Below, in pieces: positions 25,293 to 35,156 of a stretch of DNA of 64,000 bases. This DNA comes from Aureobasidium sp. EXF-3400 (lineage: Eukaryota > Ascomycota > Dothideomycetes > Dothideales > Saccotheciaceae). Numbering within the stretch: the stretch's first letter is position 1; the number at the start of each line of letters is the position of its first letter. Below the pieces are notes generated by a model. That model was not told the origin of the DNA. It did not search any database and was given only the letters and a program-made list of their open reading frames with translations. The DNA is taken from the NCBI GenBank assembly GCA_024195585.1, contig SWBL01000033.1, positions 154,627 to 218,626 of the forward strand. The letters are read 5' to 3'. Position numbers and translations under genes: made by a program.

Positions 25293-25463
25293 CTACAGTG
25301 ATACCTCTTCCTCTAGTAGCGGTCACGCAGTGTCAACGAAGACGACCACAGTCTACCGGACTCAGACCGTGATACAAAGCCAAACATATACCTAAATCGA
25401 AACAACGACCTTTATCAGTGGTTCCGAGTTGTTCTTACCACTCTAGCACCCACCGTGGTGTAA
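25213..25463 (+). pseudogene. Relic of a Ser/Thr-rich wall-protein gene
   Basis: In one frame from 25213 the sequence reads as a Ser/Thr-rich protein: a stretch SDTSSSSSGHAVSTKTTTVY, then RTQTVIQSQTYT, a stop TAA at 25393, and directly IETTTFISGSE. A one-base shift at 25428-25429 then gives VVLTTLAPTVV and a stop. The order Q-x-ETTTFISGSE-VVLTT-x-PTVV is the same as in the repeat of the large secreted protein encoded at 29.4-29.8 kb on the other strand (VETTTFISGSEVVLTTTVPT). So this looks like a decayed piece of a paralogue, with one nonsense codon and one frameshift. It is not an intact gene. Confidence 0.7.
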
Positions 25464-25647
25464 CGTTTCCGGCGTTTATCTGCGCAAACATATCGACAGC
25501 CCGAAGCGCAACCCGAAGCGCAACACTCGTGTCAATCACCAACAACAACACTTGCGCGGCATTACAGACGACACATCGCTTGTTTGAGACGTTGCCAATC
25601 CCATCAATACCCTCCCTCGAACCTTTGTCATTCGCATCAACAACACG

Positions 25648-26386
25648 ATGTCCGTGGCCCAGGAGCTGGACATGGCGATCGACTTGTACAACGAAGAGCA
25701 GTATGATAAATGCGTTGCGCATATCAATGGCGTGTATCGAGACAACACCCCACTCTACGCAAGGCTGCGCTACAACATGCTTCTGGCCTACTGTCTTGTT
25801 GACTGGCAGGAAGCAGAAGTACGTATACAATACAGCATTAGCGACCATGGCTCAGCCTCATACTAACAACACCCTATAGAACAAACGCTTCTACGCAGAG
25901 AATCACTACGCCCATTGGTGTCTTTTCAACCCGGATGGCACTTATGAGGGTGTTGAGGAAGATCGCACCTCCCTGCGCAAAGAACTGGATGAACTTGCGG
26001 AGTATCTGTCGTCTTTCAGACCGGACGACTGGAAGGATATTCAAAGGTTCTGGACTGCTCTGGCAGCTGCTGAAGCCGAGGAAGAGTACGCCGCTGAGCT
26101 AGCAGAGGCTGAAGAGGAGGAACAAGCCGAGTTGGTAGAAGAAGAGGACGTTGACGATGCCGAGGCCGAAGAAGAGCAACGAGTCGATGCCGCTGAGGCC
26201 AAAGAGGAAGAGGATGTCACCGCTGCTGAGGCTGAGATAGAACAGCTCGCAATGATAGCTGAAGGACAGGAAGAGGATGTCGCCACTGCCGAAGCCGAGA
26301 CAGAGCAGCGTGCACTGGTGGCTGAAGAACAGAAAGAGCAGGATGCTGAGAACGCAGAGGCCGAGCTAGAGGGGGAGCCGATCTGA
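25648..26386 (+). CDS. Acidic Ala/Glu-rich protein with a helical N-terminal domain
   Basis: Two exons, 25648-25818 and 25880-26386 (GTACGT donor), give 225 aa. Residues 1-130 look like a helical, TPR-like domain: LDMAIDLYNEEQYDKCVAHI, then ARLRYNMLLAYCLVDWQEAE, then FYAENHYAHWCLFNPDG. The rest is imperfect repeats of Glu, Ala and Asp (AEAEEEQ, EEDVTAAEAE, EEDVATAEAE). I do not recognise the family. After the stop, the +1 frame reads coherently for about 40 more residues (see the finding at 26370), so the end may be frameshifted at a run of five G. The gene is flanked by two diverged copies of the same sequence. Confidence 0.6.
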
Positions 26387-26929
26387 GTCCTCATACCATC
26401 GAAGCGCTCAACGAGCGATTTGATGCAGAGTATGATGCTACCGCTCAGCTTCGCAACAAGCCTGAGGATGCTGTCCCGCCCGAAACCAGCACGAAGGCCA
26501 CACGCAGACAATGTTGTCATAATGTCATTACGCAACTTAGCCAAGTACTCCAGAGGGTATACGGCCGTTTGTTGATCTTTTCAACAGCACCACCTTGTCT
26601 CATGCTGTGTGTTACGAGAACATGAATTACCGTAAAAAATCAGTAGGATGATGACACACGTTCATTCAACTAAATAAGAAAGATCGTTATTTTGAATGCC
26701 TACTGACATAGTTGAGCCGTGGACAAGGGTTTTCTCAGATGAACCGCTGGTGTAGATCGACGGTTTATAGAAAGGCGCGATAGAAATTCTTGATGTATTC
26801 AGTTCAACCTCCTCTGTTTCAGTCGAGATGAAACCAGAGCGATCCATGTCAATCTCCAACAGTGACAATCTTTGACAATCGACGCCTAAAATATTGTGAT
26901 ACTGTTCTCAATTCCAGCCCTCAAAGACT
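26387..26929. other. Spacer with possible frameshifted 3' coding tail and repeat copy B
   Basis: The first about 130 bases read in the +1 frame as LSPHTIEALNERFDAEYDAT and on to TSTKATRRQ. Bases 26518-26595 are similar to 25213-25292. The remainder to the convergent gene end at 26930 shows nothing recognisable. Confidence 0.45.
26518..26595 (+). repeat. Diverged direct repeat, copy B
   Basis: Begins CATAATGTCATTACGCAACT; the counterpart of 25213-25292, on the other side of the acidic-protein gene. Confidence 0.55.
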
Positions 26930-29900
26930 TTATTTTGACCAAGTAACAGTATTCCCAACGCTCCGTTTGTCTTTCTTGACACGACCATTCTGAGCAGACC
27001 TTCCACTTTGAGGTGTCGTGGGAGTACTGCAATCACCAGGGATATCGACCTTCATGGAATTGACACTAGGTGTAGTGTCAAAGGTCAACTGCATCCCATT
27101 ACATACGAGTGCCTTATTGTACGAAAACATCTGGGATAGACCGGCTAGCCAATAGTGTTAGCAACGAAACATGAAGACAAGTCAGTGCAGAGTCTTGGAA
27201 AGCATACCTGAGAACATCTCTACGCCGACTGTAGCAGCGGCGCCATGATCGCTCACGTTCAGATACTGGAAGGTGACAACGTTCGGCCTGTTCTCATAGA
27301 ACTTGACCAGGAAATGGAAGTATTGCGTCGCATCGTTAAAGCTGCTGAGATAAAATTCGAGTGTCGTCTGGCGGTTGGGAGCGGCACCGTCAACCTCGTA
27401 GTAGATACCCTGCTGAGTATTTTGGTAGATGCACAAGTCGCTCCATAGGGCGGCAGCAACCACATCGCCAAAGCAATTGTTGGGATACACGTATCCGTTC
27501 GTTTCTTGTGCAGGTTGAGGCGTCGGCTGCTGCGAACATTGCGGATATCTGGAATAGTCTACACCACCACCATACGGGAAAGGAGAGTTGAGGTATTCAT
27601 TGTTGAGGTCGCCCAGGCCCAGAAGCTTGAACTTGTCAGATCGTGGTTGGAAATATGTAAGGTGGGTAACTTACACCATTGGAACTGACACGGATGTTTG
27701 CGCTGGACTGGTTGTACATAGTAAGATTCACGGGGAGTGCGACCTGTCAATCGAGTCAGCAGAGTGTACATTGTAATACAGCTTAGGAGAACGTACAGAG
27801 AAGGCGTTGTCGTCGACATTGTATGATGCACCATTCACATCCCCAACAATTGCCGTTGGGCGTGCGAGGGCAACTGCAGGCACGCCAGATGGAGGAGGTG
27901 GAACCAACACAGAGCTAGAAGATGATATCCCAGTGGTCGAGGAAGACGGAACGTAGACTGAGCTACTGGAGGGTGGAACGTAGATAGAGGTGCTGGAGGG
28001 TTGAACGTACGCAGAGCTTGAAGCCGATATTCCAATGGTCGAGGAAGTACTAGACGAAGGGGACGGAACGTAGGCAGAGCTAGAAGACGATGTTCTGGTG
28101 GTAGAGAAAGATGGAACATAGACAGAGCTGGAAGAAGTCGTTCTAATAGTCGAGGAAGGTGGAACGTAGACAGAGCTCGAGGACGATTCCCCGGTAGTCG
28201 AGGAAGCCGGCACATAGACAGAGCTGGAAGGGGAAATGTAAACAGAGCTGGAAGAGGGAATGTAGGCAGAGCTGGAAGAGAGAATGTAGGCAGAGCTGGA
28301 AGAGAGAATGTAGGCAGAGCTGGAAGAGAGAATGTAGACAGAGCTAGACGGTGAGACGTAGACAGAGCTAGAAGACGACGTCCCGAAAGTCGAGGAAGAT
28401 GGAACATAGACAGGGCTGCTGGAAGGTAGAACGTAGATGGGACTGGAAGATGATATACCGATGGTCGAGGGAGATCCACTTGACGAAGGGAGAGGAAGGT
28501 AGGCAGAGCTGGAAGACGGAACGGAGGTAGAGCTGGAAGGTGGGACGTAGACGGAGCTCGAAGATGATACTCCACTGGCCGAGGAAGACCCACCCACCAA
28601 AGTAACAGAAGATTGAGCTGTAGGCGAGTAGGTTCGAGTTATCGTTGGTCCATACTGTGTGACCTGCACGGTTTGAAATACGACTAGCGTTTGAGTAACT
28701 TGTGGCTGTGTAGTAGTGAATTGCAAGGTCTGTGTGCCAGGCGGCATTGTAAGAGTCTGCGTGAGCTGTAGAGTCTCAGTACCAGGAGGTAACGCAACCG
28801 TTCGTGTGACTTGCAAAGTCTCTGTGCCAGGAGATAACGTGAAAGTCCGTGTATCTGTCTCCACGGGCAGTGTGATATTAACTTGCGATGTCTTAGTCAA
28901 AGGTGGGAGCGTAACGGAGACGTAGACGGTGGTGACCTCGGGCTCAAGAGTAAGCGTCACATAGCTGGTAACGGGAGAGGGTGTGATATAGGCCGTCTCT
29001 TGAGGTAGAGTGAAAGGGAGGGTTTCGGTCATGTTCAAGTACGAGACGAGTATCAAAGTCTGTGCATCCGGCGTGGATGTCAAAGTCACTGGCTGAGGTG
29101 TGATAGTAACGACTGGTTGCTCGAGCGTGACGACCACAGTGGATGGGTTCAAAGTCATGTAGACTGTCGATGGGTCTTGATAGAACGTCGAAGCAGGCAA
29201 TGTAACGCCAGGCTGAGTAGTAGTGAACACAGCCGTCGACGTGGCATACTCGGTCTCAACGATTAAAGAAGGTTGATATGATACCACGGTCGAGCTGAGG
29301 ACCTGTGTGAGCGTGGCTGTGTTCAGTAAGCATGAGTGATCATGGAGGAGGAGGTTATCAGCAATCCCAGAGATTTTACTTACTGGTGGTAGTTGAAACA
29401 CTCGAAACCGTGATGTTCACATACTGAGGGATTGCCGTGGTAGCGGTCTCGGTAGTTAACAGCAATGTCGATACTGTCCTAGTTTCTGTAATTGGAACAT
29501 TGATTGTTTGGTATACAATCGTAGGTACAGTAGTTGTCAAAACAACTTCAGACCCGCTGATGAACGTTGTAGTCTCAACCTGCGTGAACACCTGTGTCTG
29601 TACAACAGTCTCCGTAGTTGGTACATCGATCGTTTGGTATACAACTGTAGGTACGGTGGTCGTGAGAACAACCTCAGATCCACCGATGAAAGTCGTTGTC
29701 TCGACCTGCGTGAAAATTTGGGTCTGTACAACAGTCTCGGTCACGAAGACCGTGGTAGTAGCAGTAGAAACCGGGCTAGCACTACTAGCACTGCTAGCCA
29801 TTGCAGCCAAAGCGTTGTTGGTAACAGACACATCGTCCAAAGCCACATAGGCCGAAGTAGAACATCCCACTGAGAAAGTAGCCACGGCGTCACTTTCGTC

Positions 29901-30645
29901 AATAGGTGACTGATAGTCGTAGTTGAAGCGAGTGTAGTTGGTTGTGATAGGTATGGCGTAACCACAGTCGCTGTCTCCGCATATCGTCAGAAAACAGTAG
30001 GGGTTATCGGCTGGCGTGGTCACAGCCGCCCAAGCTGTCAATGAATAAATGGTGCTTGCTGATGCTGAAAACATCTGGGTGACATTGTAGACGAGGGTAT
30101 TGGTCGATCCTGATGACTGACGACGGACTTGGCCCTTACTTGGAGCCGATTCGGTAAGATTGATGAGACTGAACACAGATTTAGCTCTGATTATGATATG
30201 CAGTAGTACTGACTTACAGATAGCTGTCTCCTGAGTGAGGCTCGTAGATACCATTTTCAGCTACCTTAGCCGTAATGGATGATGAAGAAGCAGAGTAATT
30301 GAACGGGCTGGCCGCTCCATGTTCGAAACTGTTGTCTGTGACGACAGGATCAACAAGAGGCTGAGAGACAGCAGACTGTTGAGCCGACGTTGCTTGCGAA
30401 TAGACCGTCACCGTTGAGGCTGGCTGTGTGGTTACGACAGTAGAGATAGAAGCATTAGCACAGAAAGTTGGCGTCGATGGAAAACTCGAGGTGCCGACAT
30501 CGGTTACGAAGTAGGTAGATGAATCGGAAGTGTAGACGATAACACTTCGCTTAACGCAAGAGTTCGAGCTTGGAAGTGCAGGTGCGATCGATTCAGCATA
30601 CGCAGACGAGACAAGCAGCAGACAGCAGAAGAGTGACGCGGCCAT
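26930..30645 (-). CDS. Large secreted Ser/Thr-rich repeat protein, adhesin-like
   Basis: Six exons on the complement (30218-30645, 29384-30168, 27797-29316, 27675-27743, 27208-27631, 26930-27144) join with matching phases into 1146 aa. A signal peptide (MAASLFCCLLLVSSAYA) is followed by a beta-rich module of CBM-like type (about 100-240; NSFEHGAASPFNYS, then FLTICGDSDCGYA, ending YVALDDVSV). Next come two copies of a Thr/Val repeat (VQTQ-FTQVETTTFI-GSEVVLTTTVPT). These lead into a Thr-rich region (TLPPGTETLQ-type units) and a long Ser/Tyr/Val/Pro repeat region (SSSSVYVPPSS-type). The C-terminal 210 residues form a globular domain with GGGVDYSRYPQC, LWSDLCIYQNTQQGIYYEV and ATVGVEMFS. No GPI signal is seen; the protein ends in a basic, polar tail. 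A cell-wall or matrix adhesin is inferred, not shown. Confidence 0.8.
28237..28332 (-). repeat. 24-bp tandem repeat, four units
   Basis: Unit TGTAGGCAGAGCTGGAAGAG plus AGAA, perfect in three consecutive copies at 28261-28332 and with three changes in the copy before. It encodes the octapeptide SSSSAYIL on the minus strand. Confidence 0.9.
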
Positions 30646-31457
30646 CGTACACAGAAGGAACGACTAGATTCGGCGAACCACTTGAGCATTGGAAAGTGCA
30701 GTAATCTGACATTACCATCTCTCATGGCTCGCTTGCTCTCGAATCTCCATGGTGTAATTGGAATGCAACAAGATGATTCCAAGGCCTCGGTGTATTGTCT
30801 ATTGTCCCAGCGTTTCTTGAACATGGAATGGGAACCTGGCTCCGCGATTCAACCATAATACCGGGATAGCAGGTCTTCGAAAGAAGCAAGGGCACAGTAT
30901 ACCGAACAAGCGGGTTTCATACCACGGAATGTCGTCAGTCAGTGCTCAATACAGATGACTTCGAGTAATTGAACTTGATCTGCCAACGAGGGCACCAGCC
31001 AGGGGTATAGTGCAAGGCTGCAGTGGGACTGGACAGAGTGGACAGACTGGACCTGAACATCCAACTGGGTTCCAGAGATTATCCAGTTGGACCTGGAGAA
31101 TTGGACTTGGACAGAACGGGCGTCCAACGGGACTTGGATAGAGGCCTGTCCAAGTCCAGTCTGTCCAGTCCCACCACTACAAGGCTGAAGGACGACCCTG
31201 ATTTTTGCTCTTAGGGCTAACAAGAACGTATCGCGAGCAAATCAGCATCCTGCGACAAGTCGAGGTATTGAGTTTGCGAAGAAACTAGACACAGTGGTAG
31301 CGTCAAAAGATCCCATTCATCAAAATCCATGCTCGACAGAAAAAAACGAAATACAAGAAGGTATCGTAACAACCCAAAACCAAAACACCAAGTCCTCACC
31401 CCAACCCCTGACTGTTGAGCCCATCCAGAAAACACCATACCAAAAGACCCAAGAAAC
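30646..31457. other. Intergenic with a foldback element
   Basis: About 800 bases between two minus-strand genes. Apart from the inverted repeat at 31018-31180, nothing recognisable is present. Confidence 0.4.
31018..31180. repeat. Foldback / MITE-like inverted repeat
   Basis: The 15-mer GTGGGACTGGACAGA at 31023-31037 has its exact reverse complement at 31160-31174. GGACAGACTGGAC at 31040-31052 also pairs with 31154-31166. Inside, CCAACTGG (31061-31068) pairs with CCAGTTGG (31083-31090). The whole element is built from TTGGAC/CTGGACAG-like words. It has no coding capacity and no clear target-site duplication. Confidence 0.55.
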
Positions 31458-33407
31458 TTACTGAATAAAACTAGCCATAGCCTTCCTCTCCTTCTTGAGA
31501 GGGGAAAACATAAATCCATCGTCGGCAGTCAAAAGCCCAGACTTCTTCTTGCCCATGCCGCCGATGAAGCTACCTCTGACGCCACCAGCTGCAAGAGGTC
31601 CAAGACGTGTTGCTCCGAATAAACCGCCTCCACGGCCAGGAAGCGGTTTACTAGACGCATCATCCTCGTCGTCAAACAGCGTCTTACCCATACCACCAAG
31701 CTTTCGCTTCTTTTGCTTCTTCTCTGGTTCTGGCTCGTGTGTAAAGGCAGCAAAAGTAGCAAGGGATTTGCGTTGCTTGGGCTTTGGTTTCGTTTCTCCA
31801 TCAGCAGTCTTCTTGGCCTTGAAGGTGGGAACTTTGGTTGTTGCGGCGGTTTCTTCTTGAGATGTGGGTTCGACTTCTTCAATGACTTGTTCCAGTGCTT
31901 GCTTTTTTGTTTGTTTCTTAGGTTTCGGCTCTGTTGCGGGTTTGGCCTTTTTGATGTTGCTCTTGCTGGCAGGTACGGTCGCTAACGGCTGGGGAGCAGC
32001 TTCTGTGGTAGGTCGGACGGTGGTTGCACTTGGAGACTCGGCCTCAATCTCTGACTCTGATTCTTGTGCGGCCACTTCTGCTTGAGCTTCCTCGGCTTGC
32101 TCTGGGCTTTCAGGCGCAACACTCATGGTGCGGTTGAGGAATGGTGTAATAGAGAAAGTCGACTTGTCGCCAACTGCAGCAGCTTTGCGGCCCTTTTTGG
32201 CGGGTTTGGCATTGCCTGGTGTTCCTAGCTTTTGCGAGTCTGGGTCCATTTGTGCTGCACTTCTCTTCTTTGTCTGTTTGGTAGTCTTCTCGGCCGCGAC
32301 AGGTGCTGATATTGCGCCAGCTGCAGCAGATCTTTGGGCGTCCTCGAGTTGTGTCTCAGTCTCCTTCAACTTCTCCTTGGTTGACTTCAGTTTTGTGCGG
32401 AATTGGTTGAGCTTGTCATCCAGAATTGCTTTCGTGGCGTCCCAGTCGGATTGGGTCTTTTGATGTGTCTTCTCGGTCCTCTCGCGTTCTTTGCGCTCCT
32501 TTGCGAGTTGGCGACGCAGCTCTTCCGTCTCGACCTGCACACTTGCATTCTCCTCAGCCTTTGCAGCTTCTGTTGTGTTCTTGCGCTGAGCGTTCTCCTT
32601 CTCGCGTTCCAGCTCGGCTTGTGCAGCTTCCAGATCTTCCTGTGCCTTCTCTCTCAATCGCTTCTCCCTTGTCAGAGCCTTGCGCAGGTCATCGATGGTA
32701 TCCTGTTGATTCAGATCATGTTGAGTGTTGCGGCGTTTTGCGATTGCGCGCTTAGCTTCGGATTTGGCGTGGTCAAGTTCGACTTGGATTTCGCTGACTT
32801 GTCGTTGCAGAGCGAGTTTTTCGGAAAGGAGGTCCTGGTTTGATTCTACTTGAGCGCGCAGATGATCGAGTTCTGGTTTGAGGGTAGACAGTTGTCGGGC
32901 CAGGTCGAGTTTCTCGGTCAGGAGTTTTTCGGAATCTGTTGTGACGTTTCGTAGAGCGTTTGTTTCTGCCTGAGCGGGGTATAGGTTAGACAATGTATGC
33001 GACAGTGGTGCTAGGCACCTACCCTGAGTATGGAGAGCTCTTGCTCAGCAGCTTGCAGATCAGTCTGCAAGTCAATAGCATGTGATTCGGCGTCTTCGGC
33101 ACGAACGAGGTTGTCGTTAACAGTCTTCTCAAGGGCTTCAGAGCGGTCTTCCTCGATGGTCAAGAGTTCGCGCAACTCCTCATTGTCGTCTTCGAGTTTG
33201 TGCATGTCGAATCGCAGTTTACGCAGATTCTCGTCTTTGGAAATGATGTCGACTAGGTGTGTGGATCGCTCATAGTTGAGCTCTAGCGATGCTGATTGGA
33301 GTGATTGGTCATACTGCGACTGTCAGCAGATGAACACGAGGAAGAGGGACGAAGGAGAATGTTACATTAGTACTCGTAGAAGTATGTAGTGCATTGATGG
33401 GGGCCAT
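31458..33407 (-). CDS. Coiled-coil nuclear protein, function unknown
   Basis: Exons 33366-33407, 33023-33313 and 31458-32969 (complement) give 614 aa. Residues 15-340 are nearly continuous coiled coil rich in Glu, Lys, Leu and Gln (LRKLRFDMHKLEDDNEELRE is typical). The C-terminal 270 residues are basic and disordered, with Lys-rich patches (KKRSAAQ, KPKKQTKK). Short islands look conserved: FSITPFLNRT, LGGMGKTLFDDEDD, RGGGLFGATR and FMFSPLKKERK. Such islands plus a long coiled coil suggest a chromatin- or spindle-associated scaffold, but I cannot name the family. The start is the first ATG, 14 codons before intron 1. The gene is divergent from OST3 with 304 bases between the starts. Confidence 0.75.
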
Positions 33408-33711
33408 TGTTGCAGTGGCCATAGGAGTCAAAGAAGAATATTCGAACGTCGGCCACAGGCTGGCTTGGGCTTGGGGACTTGTGATGCGAATGTGATGCGA
33501 CAGACGTGACGGCCGCTTGTTTGTTTATCGCAGGCCCGGCAACATCCGCTGTTAACAAAGCCGCCCGCAGCTTGCTCTCCCGAAGCGCCGCCCGCAAAAA
33601 CGCCAAGCTCCGAGTGACCGAGCTCGAAGCATACGTAGTCAAGTCAATTGGGGATACAGCTACGAGTCTGTTTGCTTGTCCGTCGTTTCCAATTGCTCAG
33701 AGCAGCCCAAA
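33408..33711. promoter_or_regulatory. Divergent promoter region coiled-coil protein / OST3
   Basis: A 304-base spacer between divergent starts, with no distinct motif called. Confidence 0.4.
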
Positions 33712-34800
33712 ATGAAGTTCCTCCAGACCGTGACAGCCTTCCTGCTGCCACTCACAGCTTTGGCCGCAAAGAAACCCTCGACCGACAAGTTCGCCGACTA
33801 CCGATCGCAACAGCTGGCAGCCGCTGCTCCCCTCAAGCTCGACGACAATGAATACTCCAAATTGACCTCGTCTCCCCGCGACTACTCGGTTGCTGTCCTC
33901 CTGACTGCCCTCGAAGCCAGATTCGGATGTGCCATCTGCCACGAGTTCCAGCCTGAATGGGACCTTTTGGGCAAGTCTTGGGCCAAGGGAGACAAAAAGC
34001 AGGAGTCCAGACTCGTCATGGGAACCCTCGACTTTGTCAATGGCCAGAGAACGTTCCAGTCTCTGCAGCTCACCACTGCTCCCGTCTTGCTCTACTTCCC
34101 TCCCACCACTGGTCCTGATGCTAAGCCTGACACTCAACCTCTCCGCTTCGACTTCACCACTGGGTACGACTCTTGAACTATACCTCTGTACCATTCCCTA
34201 GCTAACAAGACTCTAGTGTCATTGCCGCTGAGCCCGTCCACGCCTGGCTCGCTCGCCATGTTTCAGGCCCTACTCCCGCCATCTCCCGTCCTGTCAACTA
34301 CGTCAAGATCATCACCACCACTGTAGCCATCCTCGGAACGATCACCGCTTTCACCGTCGCTGCTCCCTATGTCCTTCCTATCCTCCAGAGCCGCAACCTC
34401 TGGGCCGCCATCAGCTTGATCGCTGTCCTCCTCTTCACCAGTGGCCATATGTTCAACCACATCCGCAAGGTCCCCTATGTTGCAGGCGACGGCAAGGGCG
34501 GAATCTCTTACTTTGCCGGTGGTTTCCAGAACCAGTTTGGTCTTGAGACTCAGATTGTTGCTGCCATGTGTAAGTTGTGTCATTCATGCATTCTCTTGCA
34601 GACGCTGATAGTGACTAGACGCCATCCTTGCATTCGCAACCATCTCTCTTGCTCTCAAGGTCCCCCGTATGACGGATCCTCGCGCCCAGGGCGTTGCTAC
34701 TCTTGCCTGGGGTCTCGTCATGTTCGCCATGTACAGCTACCTCCTCAGCACTTTCCGCATCAAGAACGGCGGCTACCCCTTCTGGCTGCCTCCCTTCTAG
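33712..34800 (+). CDS. OST3: Oligosaccharyltransferase subunit OST3/OST6
   Basis: The thioredoxin-like subunit of the ER oligosaccharyltransferase, which helps N-glycosylate Cys-containing substrates. Exons 33712-34163, 34217-34569 and 34619-34800 encode 328 aa. A signal peptide (MKFLQTVTAFLLPLTALAA) precedes the lumenal thioredoxin-like domain with the redox CAIC motif near residue 75 and EFQPEWDLLGKSW. Four membrane helices follow from about 185 on. Loops between them contain HMFNHIRKVPY and YFAGGFQNQFGLETQ, strongly typical of OST3/OST6/TUSC3. The protein ends YPFWLPPF. Length and order match the family. Whether it is the OST3 or the OST6 counterpart cannot be told. Confidence 0.96.
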
Positions 34801-35156
34801 ATGCTTTGAAGCATTCTGCCGTGCTGTTGTCAGGAAGTTATGATTGTGGCACGCTTTCTCACGAGATGGTTGTGCTACCGTTCTCACCAATCATACAAAA
34901 AGTTCCACTATATATCTCGCGAATAGACGAATCCCACCCATCATCCACCATCATCCACCGTCATTCTGACTGATACAGCTTCACAATGTGATGACGGTGT
35001 ACATACATCTGACATCAAAGACAGCGCCACAAAACGTGCAAATGGAACAATGACAACAATGTAGAGCAAAGCAAGGCGAAAGCAAAGGATTAGAATAGAT
35101 AAGGTCTGAAGGATCTAGGTAAGAAGTGAAGCTCGTCCTCCTGACTTGTCTCCATC
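34801..35156. other. Convergent 3' spacer
   Basis: 356 bases between the convergent ends of OST3 and the kinase. It contains a short CATCCACC-type repeat near 34940; nothing else. Confidence 0.4.

Noticed and set aside
28237..28332. CRISPR-like short regular repeats
   Set aside because: The units are head to tail without spacers and lie in frame within a protein-coding exon of a fungal gene.
27835..28593. 252-codon frame on the minus strand in a different register from the Ser-rich exon
   Set aside because: It is open because the exon is a repeat array with a unit length divisible by three; the product is Leu/Pro/Ser/Arg repeats with no separate start context.
33697..34194. 165-codon minus-strand frame opposite OST3
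   Set aside because: Antisense to a well-supported exon; no independent features.
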